From assembly GCA_035541775.1 (NCBI GenBank), contig DATKMP010000081.1, positions 1 through 13,927 on the forward strand: a DNA stretch of 13,927 nucleotides, in the 5' to 3' direction. The DNA is from DATKMP01 sp035541775 (GTDB taxonomy: Bacteria > Bacteroidota > Ignavibacteria > UBA10030). Positions 7,787-13,927 of this stretch are shown one piece after another. The notes under the pieces are model-generated. The model saw only the letters and a program-made list of their open reading frames with translations. It searched no databases and was not told the DNA's origin. How positions within the stretch are numbered: position 1 is the first letter of the stretch; each line of letters opens with the position of its first letter. Made by a program: the position numbers and the translations under genes.

Positions 7787-8095
7787 CTACACCGAGGGTT
7801 CGTCCGTCGGTTCTGCGACCAAACAATTATCGAGATAGTTAGAAAGTTTTTCGACTTCCGCTTCGATGTGGCTGACCTCTTCTTCATATTGATCTCGTTC
7901 CTTCAACACATCTTCTGCAATATTCAATGCAGAAAGAACGGCGACCGTCATTGGCGGCTGCTCAGGAATTTTATCATGAATGCGCGTGAGCATCCCGTCC
8001 ACATATACTGCCACACGTTTCGTGAAGTCTTCATTTTCTCCACGAAGCGGGTACTCATTTCCGAAAATTCGTACTCTAATACTTTTTGCGTTCAT
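7787..8095 (-). CDS. zapA: Cell division protein ZapA
   Basis: A small cytosolic protein that joins the division ring and bundles FtsZ filaments. The 102 residues match ZapA in length and layout. The N-terminal globular part has VRIFGNEYPLRGE at about 8-20 and FTKRVAVYVDGMLTRI at about 24-39. Next comes the MTVAVLSALNIAEDVL helix, then a C-terminal coiled-coil helix of about 35 residues. It ends in TAG. There is no recognisable Shine-Dalgarno before the ATG, and an in-frame stop lies a few codons upstream, so no longer start exists. It follows a ZapB-like coiled-coil gene and precedes a structured RNA, an arrangement known in other phyla for zapA and 6S RNA. Confidence 0.88.
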   Translation of the reverse strand: MNAKSIRVRIFGNEYPLRGENEDFTKRVAVYVDGMLTRIHDKIPEQPPMTVAVLSALNIAEDVLKERDQYEEEVSHIEAEVEKLSNYLDNCLVAEPTDEPSV

Positions 8096-8202
8096 CGTTT
8101 TGTCGATCGTTACAATGTTCTTTTACTTCTTTCCATGACATCTACCGTTCAAGACCAAGCCACCGACTTCCGGATGTTCGCCAACATCCGTGCGCTGGCA
8201 TC
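8096..8202 (-). other. zapB-like/zapA intergenic spacer with an 8-bp hairpin
   Basis: A 107-bp gap in an otherwise tight gene string. It holds a perfect hairpin, CGGATGTT-GGCG-AACATCCG (8171-8190), flanked by GCCA and TGGC segments that could extend the structure. No T-run follows, so it is not an intrinsic terminator; it could be an RNA processing or stabilising element. I see no tRNA hallmarks and no open reading frame. Confidence 0.4.
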
Positions 8203-8544
8203 TTACAAGCGGGAGTTGATTTTCGTAATCAATTCCTCTGCGCGTGCTTTGAGTGCCTCTGTCTCCTCCTTTGAAAAGAGATTTTGACCGTTTGATTGTA
8301 ATTGTATCACCTGGGCTCGAATCTGTTCGATCTCACGTTCTCGGCGTCGAAGGTCTTCCAGCGCCCGGCGCTCTTGTTCTTCTAAACTCGAAATGCGATC
8401 ACGAAGTTCCTTGTTCTCGGCTTTCAACCGCAAGAGCGCTTCAGAAACACTTCGGGCTTTCTCCCATAATTTTTGGAGAGCGTCCTCAAGTGGTCGCAAG
8501 TCTTTCTTGTTCGCTGTTTCAGCATCGACAAGCTGGTCGGACAA
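8203..8544 (-). CDS. Small coiled-coil protein, ZapB-like
   Basis: About 113 residues, almost entirely predicted coiled coil, with heptad-like Leu spacing and alternating Glu/Arg/Lys (LRLKAENKELRDRISSLEEQ, then RRREREIEQIRAQ). It has no cysteine cluster, membrane segment or catalytic motif. Position next to zapA and overall character suggest a ZapB-type division-ring partner, but ZapB-like calls on coiled coils are weak because composition dominates. Start choice: the Shine-Dalgarno AGGAG at 8552-8556 is only 1 nt from the GTG at 8548-8550 but 7 nt from the in-frame TTG at 8542-8544. I therefore prefer TTG; the GTG start would add two residues. It lies about 47 bp after pheT. Confidence 0.7.
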   Translation of the reverse strand: MSDQLVDAETANKKDLRPLEDALQKLWEKARSVSEALLRLKAENKELRDRISSLEEQERRALEDLRRREREIEQIRAQVIQLQSNGQNLFSKEETEALKARAEELITKINSRL

Positions 8545-8591
8545 GATCACACTCCTGATAGGTTTATTTTTGTTACGCCATTTAGCAGGCG

Positions 8592-11012
8592 CTAACTTCG
8601 TACCACAGCATCACATTGCTGTTGCACTGCTTCAACAATTTTTTTCACCGCTGCATCTACCTCATCATCGATCAACGTATGATCGGCGGCTTGAAATTCC
8701 ATCGTATAGGCAACACTCTTTTTACTTGCGCCCGTCTGCTGCCCGATATACATGTCGAACAACATAACGTTTTGCAACAACGGGCGACCGACTTTTCGAA
8801 TCACATCTTCAATCGATTGCTGTGGCGTCGCTACATCTACAGTAAATGCAAGATCACGAGTCACGCTCGGGAATTTTGGAAGCGGAGAAAATTTTCTTTC
8901 TCGCACCCAAGCATTTCTCATAGCACTTACACTCAGTTCACACACGAAAACTTCTTCTTCCACATCAAGTGCATGCGCAATGTGTTTCTGTGTTTTGCCA
9001 AAGAAGCCGCCATAAGTACCGTTTATTTCAATATCTATGCGCGGGTCAGTTAAAGTCTTTGGGTTATCATAATAAATAAAACGATAGTTGTCAAGGTTAA
9101 ACTTTGAAAGAAGTGCAGAAACTTCTCCCTTCAAATCCAGCACATCGACCTTCCGTACCGGCTGGCCGTAGCTGGCAGTTTGATGCAAACCGCTTAAAAC
9201 AACCAACAACCGCTCTTCTTCGTGATAATTTTCATGATTTAATGGATCGGCGGAATTTTTTAAGGTGAAGACATTGCCGATCTCGAACAACCGCAAGTCT
9301 TTGACGCCGTGATTCAAATTGTGTTTTACCACTTGCAGTGCACCTGGAATAAGACTCGTGCGCAGTGCTTCCATCTCAGCGCTTACCGGATTCAACACCT
9401 TAATCGGTTGAACGCCGCCAAGCCGTGCAACAGTTTCTTGCCGTAATGCGATGGAAAGGATTTCATGAAATCCGGCACCGATCAAATAATCACGTATCTC
9501 ATTTTGAAAACGGTCCGTGCGAATGGTTTGTGTAAAATCGATGGACGCATGTGTTTTTGTTTCGATGTTGTTGTACCCGAACACACGCGCTACTTCTTCG
9601 ATGACATCGATTTCTTCGGTGATGTCCGTACGGAAATTTGGAATCGTCACAAGTAATTCGTCATTCGACTTTACAACAGATATCAATTCAATTTTTTCAA
9701 GAAGCGAAATAATTTGATTCTGCGTCAGTGAAACACCGATGATAGAATTCACGCGCGGAATGCGAACAACAATCTTCGCCGGTTCCTGTTTTTCCGGATA
9801 CACATCGATGATACCGTTTAAAATTTCTGCACCGGCAAGTTCCTGCATCAATTGTGCAGCGCGATTGACGGCAATTATTGTCATATCGATATCGGCGCCG
9901 CGCTCGAATCGATATGCGGCTTCGGTCGAGAGACCGAGATATTTCGATGTGCGACGAATGTTCGCGGAATTAAAGAAAGCAGCTTCGAGCAACACGTTTG
10001 TCGTTGTGCTGCTGATTTCCGTATTCTCTCCGCCCATGACGCCGCCGATTGCAACAGGTTTTTCACCGTCGCAAATCATCAGCGTATCGGATTTCAAAGT
10101 CCGTTCTTTACTGTCGAGCGTGACAAATTTTTGTCCTTCGCTTGCAGTCTTGACAATAATTTTTCTTCCGGCAAGTTTATCAAGATCGAATGCATGCAGC
10201 GGATGTCCCGTTTCCATCAAAACATAATTCGTAACATCGACAATATTATTAATAGAGCGAATACCGACCGATGTCAATCGATCTTGCAGCCATTTGGGTG
10301 ACGGAGCAATTTTCACGTTGCGTAAGACTCGCGCGGAATATCGCGGACAGCGTTTTGCATCAAGTATTTCCACCGATGCAATATCTGTAGCGGGTACGGC
10401 ACTTTCTTTTAATTCAATATTCGGGAGCGTGATTTTTTTATTCACAACCACACCGACTTCACGCGCAACACCGATGTGACTTAAACAATCGGCACGATTC
10501 GGTGTAATGCCGACTTCGTACACCACATCGTTCATTCCAAAATAATCTGCCAACGGAGTTCCGGGAACGGCCGATGCATCCAACACTAAAATGCCGCTCG
10601 CATCATCGCCAAGGTCGAGTTCACACACAGAACATAACATTCCGAACGATTCGACGCCGCGAATTTTTGCATTTGTGATAACGAACGGTTTGCCTTCCGG
10701 ATCATGCTGGTCATGCGGAATCAATGCGCCGATCAGTGCCACACAAACTTTTTGCCCGGCGGCAACATTCGGAGCGCCGCAGACAATATCCAATACTTTC
10801 TCACCGACGTTGACTTTGCAAAACGACAATCGATCCGCTTTAGGATGTTTTTCTTTTTGCAGCACCTCGCCGACAACAAAGTTATTATACTTCTTCGCTA
10901 AATCTTCATAACTTTCCACTTCCAGCCCGAGCATCGAGAGTTCTTCGGTGAACTGCTCCGGCGTCATCTGGAAATCGACAAATTCTTTCAACCACTTCTG
11001 AGATACTTTCAT
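8592..11012 (-). CDS. pheT: Phenylalanyl-tRNA synthetase beta subunit
   Basis: The large subunit of the (alpha-beta)2 enzyme that charges tRNA-Phe. The 806-residue length is typical. Order of parts: an N-terminal segment, then an EMAP/OB-type tRNA-binding domain at about 44-150 (KHPKADRLSFCKVNVG, IVCGAPNV), then the B3/B4 editing region and the B5 region. The core follows, and a C-terminal ferredoxin-fold anticodon-binding domain covers about 715-806 (SPLPKFPSVTRDLAFTVD). The gene begins with ATG 11 bp after pheS, so the subunits are surely cotranscribed. It ends in TAG. No truncation or missing block is apparent. Confidence 0.97.
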   Translation of the reverse strand: MKVSQKWLKEFVDFQMTPEQFTEELSMLGLEVESYEDLAKKYNNFVVGEVLQKEKHPKADRLSFCKVNVGEKVLDIVCGAPNVAAGQKVCVALIGALIPHDQHDPEGKPFVITNAKIRGVESFGMLCSVCELDLGDDASGILVLDASAVPGTPLADYFGMNDVVYEVGITPNRADCLSHIGVAREVGVVVNKKITLPNIELKESAVPATDIASVEILDAKRCPRYSARVLRNVKIAPSPKWLQDRLTSVGIRSINNIVDVTNYVLMETGHPLHAFDLDKLAGRKIIVKTASEGQKFVTLDSKERTLKSDTLMICDGEKPVAIGGVMGGENTEISSTTTNVLLEAAFFNSANIRRTSKYLGLSTEAAYRFERGADIDMTIIAVNRAAQLMQELAGAEILNGIIDVYPEKQEPAKIVVRIPRVNSIIGVSLTQNQIISLLEKIELISVVKSNDELLVTIPNFRTDITEEIDVIEEVARVFGYNNIETKTHASIDFTQTIRTDRFQNEIRDYLIGAGFHEILSIALRQETVARLGGVQPIKVLNPVSAEMEALRTSLIPGALQVVKHNLNHGVKDLRLFEIGNVFTLKNSADPLNHENYHEEERLLVVLSGLHQTASYGQPVRKVDVLDLKGEVSALLSKFNLDNYRFIYYDNPKTLTDPRIDIEINGTYGGFFGKTQKHIAHALDVEEEVFVCELSVSAMRNAWVRERKFSPLPKFPSVTRDLAFTVDVATPQQSIEDVIRKVGRPLLQNVMLFDMYIGQQTGASKKSVAYTMEFQAADHTLIDDEVDAAVKKIVEAVQQQCDAVVRS

Positions 11013-11023
11013 GATCGCTTCAC

Positions 11024-12025
11024 TTAAAACTGTTTCAAGAACCGCACATCGTTCTCGTATAAAATTCTGATGTCATCGATATTGTAACGCAGCATCGCCG
11101 TTCGTTCGATACCCATACCGAAAGCGTATCCGGTATATTCTTCCGGATCGATATTGCCGTTTTTCAAAACATGCGGATGCACCATACCTGCGCCAAGCAC
11201 TTCGAGCCAACCGGAATGCTTGCAAATGCGGCATCCTTTTCCGCCGCAGATATAGCAAGTAATATCCATTTCTGCGCTTGGCTCTGTGAACGGAAAAAAG
11301 CTGGGGCGGAAACGATACTTGATCGAGCTGCCGTAAAATTGTTTTGCAAAAGCAACGAGCGTTCCTTTCAGTTCGCTGAACGTTACTCCTTTATCGACAT
11401 ACAACCCTTCGATCTGGTGGAACGCAACAAGACTGCGCGCGCTGGTCGCTTCGTTGCGGTACACCCATCCCGGCATGACAGCGCGGATCGGTGGCTTCTG
11501 ATTTTCCATCACGCGAATTTGTACCGGTGATGTGTGTGTGCGTAATAAAATTTTATCCTGAATAAAAATCGTATCCTGCATATCGCGCGCAGGATGATCC
11601 GGCGGGAAATTCAGCGCTTCAAAATTATAATAATCACTTTCAATTTCCGGTCCTTTCTCGACGGAGAATCCCATTCCGACAAAGATGCGCACCATTTCTT
11701 CCATCACTTGCGTAATCGGATGTTTGGTGCCGACATGTTTCGGCCGGCCAGGAAGTGTGACGTCGAATGGAATTTCTTTCGGCTTTGCCGCTTCTTCAAT
11801 TACTAATTTTTTTTCGTCGAATTGTGTCTGCGCAAACTGGCGTAATTCGTTTAAGGATTTTCCGAGTGCAGGCTTTTCTGCCGGTGCTGCGGTTTTCATT
11901 CCTTCAAACAATTGCGCAATTTTCCCGCTGCGCGAAAGGAAGGCAATACGCACTTGCTCAAGCTGCTGCGGCGTTTCCGCCTGCTGAAGTGCTGTGATGA
12001 ATTCTTGTTTTACCTGTTCAAGCAT
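11024..12025 (-). CDS. pheS: Phenylalanyl-tRNA synthetase alpha subunit
   Basis: The catalytic subunit of PheRS, a class II synthetase, 333 residues as usual. The N-terminal ~85 residues form a coiled-coil tRNA-contacting arm (MLEQVKQEFITALQQAE). The catalytic domain follows with HPITQVMEEMVRIFVGMGF and the GPEIESDYYNFEALNFP block. Next come HPARDMQDTIF, the motif 2 region around RNEATSARS, and motif 3 near GMGIERTAMLRYNIDDIR. A CxxC-type pair occurs in CYICGGKGCRICKHSGW, as in many bacterial PheS. The ATG has only a weak purine-rich ribosome binding site. It is separated from rplT by 146 bp containing a terminator, so pheST probably has its own promoter or relies on readthrough. Confidence 0.97.
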   Translation of the reverse strand: MLEQVKQEFITALQQAETPQQLEQVRIAFLSRSGKIAQLFEGMKTAAPAEKPALGKSLNELRQFAQTQFDEKKLVIEEAAKPKEIPFDVTLPGRPKHVGTKHPITQVMEEMVRIFVGMGFSVEKGPEIESDYYNFEALNFPPDHPARDMQDTIFIQDKILLRTHTSPVQIRVMENQKPPIRAVMPGWVYRNEATSARSLVAFHQIEGLYVDKGVTFSELKGTLVAFAKQFYGSSIKYRFRPSFFPFTEPSAEMDITCYICGGKGCRICKHSGWLEVLGAGMVHPHVLKNGNIDPEEYTGYAFGMGIERTAMLRYNIDDIRILYENDVRFLKQF

Positions 12026-12104
12026 GATTTGATTCTACCGTTTCTCTTCTGCCAGCTTTCCGGGTTGGCATCCTTCTCAAAACGAAAAAATCTTCTCACC
12101 GCTT
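12026..12104 (-). other. pheS leader region
   Basis: Between the rplT terminator and pheS. I looked for a T-box or a phenylalanine-rich leader peptide as in the enterobacterial pheM attenuator. The only small frame (ATG at about 12071) has no Phe codons and runs into the pheS start. A 5-bp hairpin (TGCCA/TGGCA, 12050-12070) sits just upstream of the start region. No convincing promoter is seen. Confidence 0.25.
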
Positions 12105-12169
12105 CTTGAAAAAAGAATATCCCGTGAACGATTGAATCGTTCACGGGGCTGCGATTGATGAGAAGATTT
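12085..12169 (-). repeat. 13-bp inverted repeat enclosing the rplT terminator
   Basis: AAATCTTCTCATC (12157-12169) and GGTGAGAAGATTT (12088-12100) pair over 13 bp with a single U-G wobble. They bracket the inner terminator hairpin, and the outer right arm runs into T6 (12085-12090). RNA could therefore form a two-level stem, or the outer stem could act as a backup terminator. Confidence 0.65.
12109..12147 (-). terminator. Intrinsic terminator after rplT
   Basis: On the minus strand a near-perfect 12-bp hairpin (arms CCCGTGAACGAT and ATCGTTCACGGG, 12121-12147, 3-nt loop) is followed by ATATTC and then six Ts (12109-12114). It lies 24 bp past the rplT stop and closes the infC-rpmI-rplT block. 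The T-run is slightly displaced from the stem base. Confidence 0.8.
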
Positions 12170-12171
12170 AC

Positions 12172-12519
12172 TTATGCAGTCGCAAATTTTACGACTTCGG
12201 CAAATGCCTGCGGCTGAGTTGCTGCAAGGTCTGCCAGCACTTTGCGGTTGATGCCGACCTGTTTCTTTTCCAGAGCGGAAATCAAACGCGAATAGGTTGT
12301 GCCATGTAACCGTGCCGCCGCATTGATACGGGCAATCCACAACGAACGGTACTCCCGCTTCTTTGTGCGGCGATGGCGGAACGCATGCTGTCCTGCCTTA
12401 TCGACATGATGTTTGGCAACTGTTAAGACTTTACTTCGTCCGCCCCAGTATCCTTTCGCTTGCGCTAATAGTTTCTTGCGCCGGCGATGAGACGCGACCT
12501 TATTTTGTGAACGCGGCAT
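12172..12519 (-). CDS. rplT: 50S ribosomal protein L20
   Basis: A 23S rRNA-binding protein needed for early 50S assembly. The 115 residues match the family. The very basic N-terminal arm (MPRSQNKVASHRRRKKLLAQAKGY) is followed by the globular part with YWGGRSK, RTKKREYRSLWIARINAAARL and YSRLISALEKKQVGINRKVL. The ATG is preceded by AGGAAAG at good spacing, 16 bp after rpmI. The stop is TAA. In other bacteria L20 (or L20 in place of rpsD/L4-type control) represses its own operon by binding mRNA upstream of rpmI; no such site can be identified here by eye. Confidence 0.97.
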   Translation of the reverse strand: MPRSQNKVASHRRRKKLLAQAKGYWGGRSKVLTVAKHHVDKAGQHAFRHRRTKKREYRSLWIARINAAARLHGTTYSRLISALEKKQVGINRKVLADLAATQPQAFAEVVKFATA

Positions 12520-12535
12520 GGTTCTTTCCTTTCAA

Positions 12536-12730
12536 CTACGGTAACAACAATCGTTTAATTTTATATGCTTCGGTCTGTGCAACGACGCCCGGCTTACGTA
12601 AATGCCGTTTGCGTTTCGTCGATTTGCTCGTCAGAATGTGACTGCGGAATGCTTTCCGTCGCTTAATTTTTCCCGTCGCAGTTACCTTAAACGATTTGCG
12701 GGCACTGCGCTGACTTTTCATCTTGGGCAT
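12536..12730 (-). CDS. rpmI: 50S ribosomal protein L35
   Basis: A small basic protein of the large subunit, 64 residues, the normal length. The sequence MPKMKSQRSARKSFKVTATG followed by KIKRRKAFRSHILTSKS and RKRHLRKPG is diagnostic. The ATG starts two bases after the infC TAG, with AGAAGG inside the end of infC as ribosome binding site, so translation is likely coupled to infC. The stop is TAG. Confidence 0.97.
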   Translation of the reverse strand: MPKMKSQRSARKSFKVTATGKIKRRKAFRSHILTSKSTKRKRHLRKPGVVAQTEAYKIKRLLLP

Positions 12731-12732
12731 GA

Positions 12733-13287
12733 CTATAGTCCTTCTTTTGGTTGTTTGCTTGCTTCTACTTTTTTCTTTTTGTCCGGCACATAGATGACGA
12801 TCATCTGCCGGCCTTCCATTTTCGCTTCCTGTTCGATGCGGGAAATATCCGACATCTTTTCTGTGAAACGATCCAACAATTCTCTTCCTTGATCCTGATA
12901 GGTGATCTCGCGGCCTTTGAACACGACCGTCGCTTTCACTTTATTTCCTTCAAGAATAAATTCACGTGCATGGCGCGTTTTGAATTCAAAATCATGCGTA
13001 TCGGTGTTCGGATGAAATCGAATTTCTTTCACTTGCGTCACCTGCTGATGTTTCTTCTGGATTTTATCGCGCTTCGTTTGTTCGTAGCGGTATTTTCCAA
13101 AATCCATCAGCTTGCATACCGGCGGATTTGCATTCGGAACGATTTCGATTAAATCGCGCCCGCGGCTTTCAGCAATCTTGAGTGCTTCTCCGATGGAAAT
13201 AATTCCTAATTGTTCTCCTTCATCCGCAATCACCCGCACCATCGGTGTGCGGATTTCGGAATTGATACGCGCTCGCTCCTGCTTAAT
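12733..13287 (-). CDS. infC: Translation initiation factor IF-3, ATT start
   Basis: Binds the 30S subunit, prevents premature 50S joining and checks start-codon pairing. The chosen 184-residue form has the N-domain motif INSEIRTPMVRVIADEGEQLGI, the PVCKLMDFGKYRYEQ segment, the linker KRDKIQKKHQQ, and the C-domain KEIRFHPNTDTHDFEFK with VKATVVFKGRE. An ATG at 13240-13242 would remove the conserved N-terminal INSEIR residues. The in-frame ATT at 13285-13287 restores them, lies 8 nt after an AGGAG, and matches the AUU start typical of infC. IF-3 itself discriminates against AUU, so this start implies negative autoregulation as known in E. coli. thrS ends 11 bp upstream. Confidence 0.93.
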   Translation of the reverse strand: MKQERARINSEIRTPMVRVIADEGEQLGIISIGEALKIAESRGRDLIEIVPNANPPVCKLMDFGKYRYEQTKRDKIQKKHQQVTQVKEIRFHPNTDTHDFEFKTRHAREFILEGNKVKATVVFKGREITYQDQGRELLDRFTEKMSDISRIEQEAKMEGRQMIVIYVPDKKKKVEASKQPKEGL

Positions 13288-13301
13288 AGTGTTCTCTCCT
13301 A
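13285..13301 (-). promoter_or_regulatory. infC ribosome binding site and AUU start, overlapping the thrS stop
   Basis: The minus strand reads TAGGAG, eight bases, then ATT. The TAG is the thrS stop (13299-13301) and shares its last two bases with the AGGAG Shine-Dalgarno (13296-13300). Ribosomes ending thrS would thus cover the infC initiation site. This is the most likely reason the gene starts at ATT and not at the downstream ATG. Confidence 0.85.
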
Positions 13302-13927
13302 TGCCGTGAGTGATTTTGTTTTAATGACGTCGAGAATTTTTTGGATGAAAGCGTCTGCACTCATCGTTCCTTGATCGCCTTTTTTATGTTGTCGCACCGA
13401 AACGGTGTTTGTATTCTTTTCTTTTTCTCCGACAACGAGCATAAAGGGAACCTTCTTAGTTTCCCAGTCTCGAATTTTATATCCAATTTTTTCGTTGCGG
13501 TCATCGATTTCTGCACGTACACCTGCAGTTTTTAAGGTCTGCTGGAGTTCCTGCGCATAACCGAGGAAAGCATCAGTGATCGAAAGTATTGCAACCTGTA
13601 CCGGCGCAAGCCAGACAGGAAATTCGCCGGCGAAGTGTTCGATCAACACGCCGACAAATCGTTCTAACGAACCGAACGGTGCAAGGTGAATAATTACTGG
13701 ACGATGTTTTTGTCCGTCGGCACCGATGTATTCCAACTGGAATCGTTCCGGCATCACATAATCCACTTATACGGTGCCAAGCTGCCATGTACGACCGAGG
13801 GCATCCTTCACCATAAAATCGATCTTCGGTCCATAAAAGGATGCTTCACCAATGCCTATAAAATACGAAAGATTCAGTTCATCCGCTACTTCTTTAATTT
13901 CGCGCTGCGCCTGTTCCCAGAACGCTA
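13299..13927 (-). CDS. thrS: Threonyl-tRNA synthetase, 3' part, interrupted by an in-frame TAA
   Basis: Class II synthetase that charges tRNA-Thr; only the C-terminal third is in the window. Reading from the edge, the catalytic domain shows EASFYGPKIDFMVKDALGR and TWQLGTV. Then comes a TAA at 13767-13769, and the same frame continues with VDYVMPERFQLEY, the zinc-ligand histidine in IIHLAPFGSLERF, and a full anticodon-binding domain (FPVWLAPVQV to the TAG at 13299). The stop replaces the conserved Gln of GTVQ, about Gln484 in E. coli numbering by my recall of that protein. A single C-to-T change (CAA to TAA) explains it. The 155 codons after the stop match the usual remaining length with no frameshift. 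So either the gene is broken, or the base is a sequence error. An independent start at the GTG (13764-13766) would give a protein without an active site. Confidence 0.9.
13767..13769 (-). other. Premature TAA inside thrS
   Basis: In-frame stop between codons for GTV and VDY of ThrRS; the codon on either side fits the family without gap. Other genes here (rplT, pheS, rny, coaE) end in TAA, so TAA is a working stop in this genome. Confidence 0.9.

Noticed and set aside
8096..8202. tRNA gene in the spacer before zapA
   Set aside because: It lacks a cloverleaf, a T-loop consensus and an acceptor stem.
12026..12171. pheM-like attenuator or T-box in front of pheS
   Set aside because: The only leader frame has no Phe codons, and no T-box core or specifier region is recognisable.
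13767..13769. Reassignment of TAA to glutamine in this organism
   Set aside because: rplT, pheS, rny, coaE and the redoxin gene all end in TAA at family-typical lengths, and I found no other internal TAA in conserved genes.

Overview
The window is a compact, single-strand piece of bacterial chromosome: every supported gene lies on the minus strand, so the biological order runs from right to left. The gene set and order (thrS-infC-rpmI-rplT, then pheS-pheT, a small coiled-coil gene, zapA, a structured RNA, rny, coaE, an aminotransferase, a thioredoxin-fold gene, metH) is core housekeeping. The zapA-rny-coaE neighbourhood together with the ThrRS, PheRS and RNase Y types suggests the FCB group (Bacteroidota/Chlorobiota/Ignavibacteria-like). 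That placement is inference from synteny and protein style, not a database result.

Right part (about 12.1-13.9 kb): the translation operon. The 3' part of thrS carries an in-frame TAA at a position where ThrRS normally has a conserved glutamine. infC follows and appears to start at the rare ATT codon typical of IF3 genes, with its Shine-Dalgarno overlapping the thrS stop. rpmI (L35) and rplT (L20) follow tightly. A strong hairpin plus T-run, nested inside a second 13-bp inverted repeat, closes this block.

Middle (7.5-12.0 kb): pheS and pheT encode both PheRS subunits. They are followed by a ZapB-like coiled-coil protein and ZapA, a pair plausibly linked to FtsZ-ring assembly. The only non-coding stretch over 300 bp (zapA to rny) holds a long RNA-like element. 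Its ends pair over several in-register helices and it finishes in T8. It is a candidate 6S RNA or another structured ncRNA. An upstream copy of one terminal arm could compete with the terminator.

Left part (1-7.5 kb): rny (RNase Y), coaE (last step of CoA synthesis), a class III aminotransferase with a Lys/Ala-rich N-terminal extension, a thioredoxin-fold protein whose CxxC has become RxxC, and metH (cobalamin-dependent methionine synthase), which runs off the left edge before its reactivation domain. Several junctions are nearly or actually overlapping and use non-ATG starts (GTG, TTG, ATT), so start positions need care.

I found no mobile elements, CRISPR, tRNA or rRNA. The most noteworthy items are the in-frame stop in an essential synthetase gene, the structured RNA with mutually exclusive arms, the nested terminator, and the degenerate redox motif.
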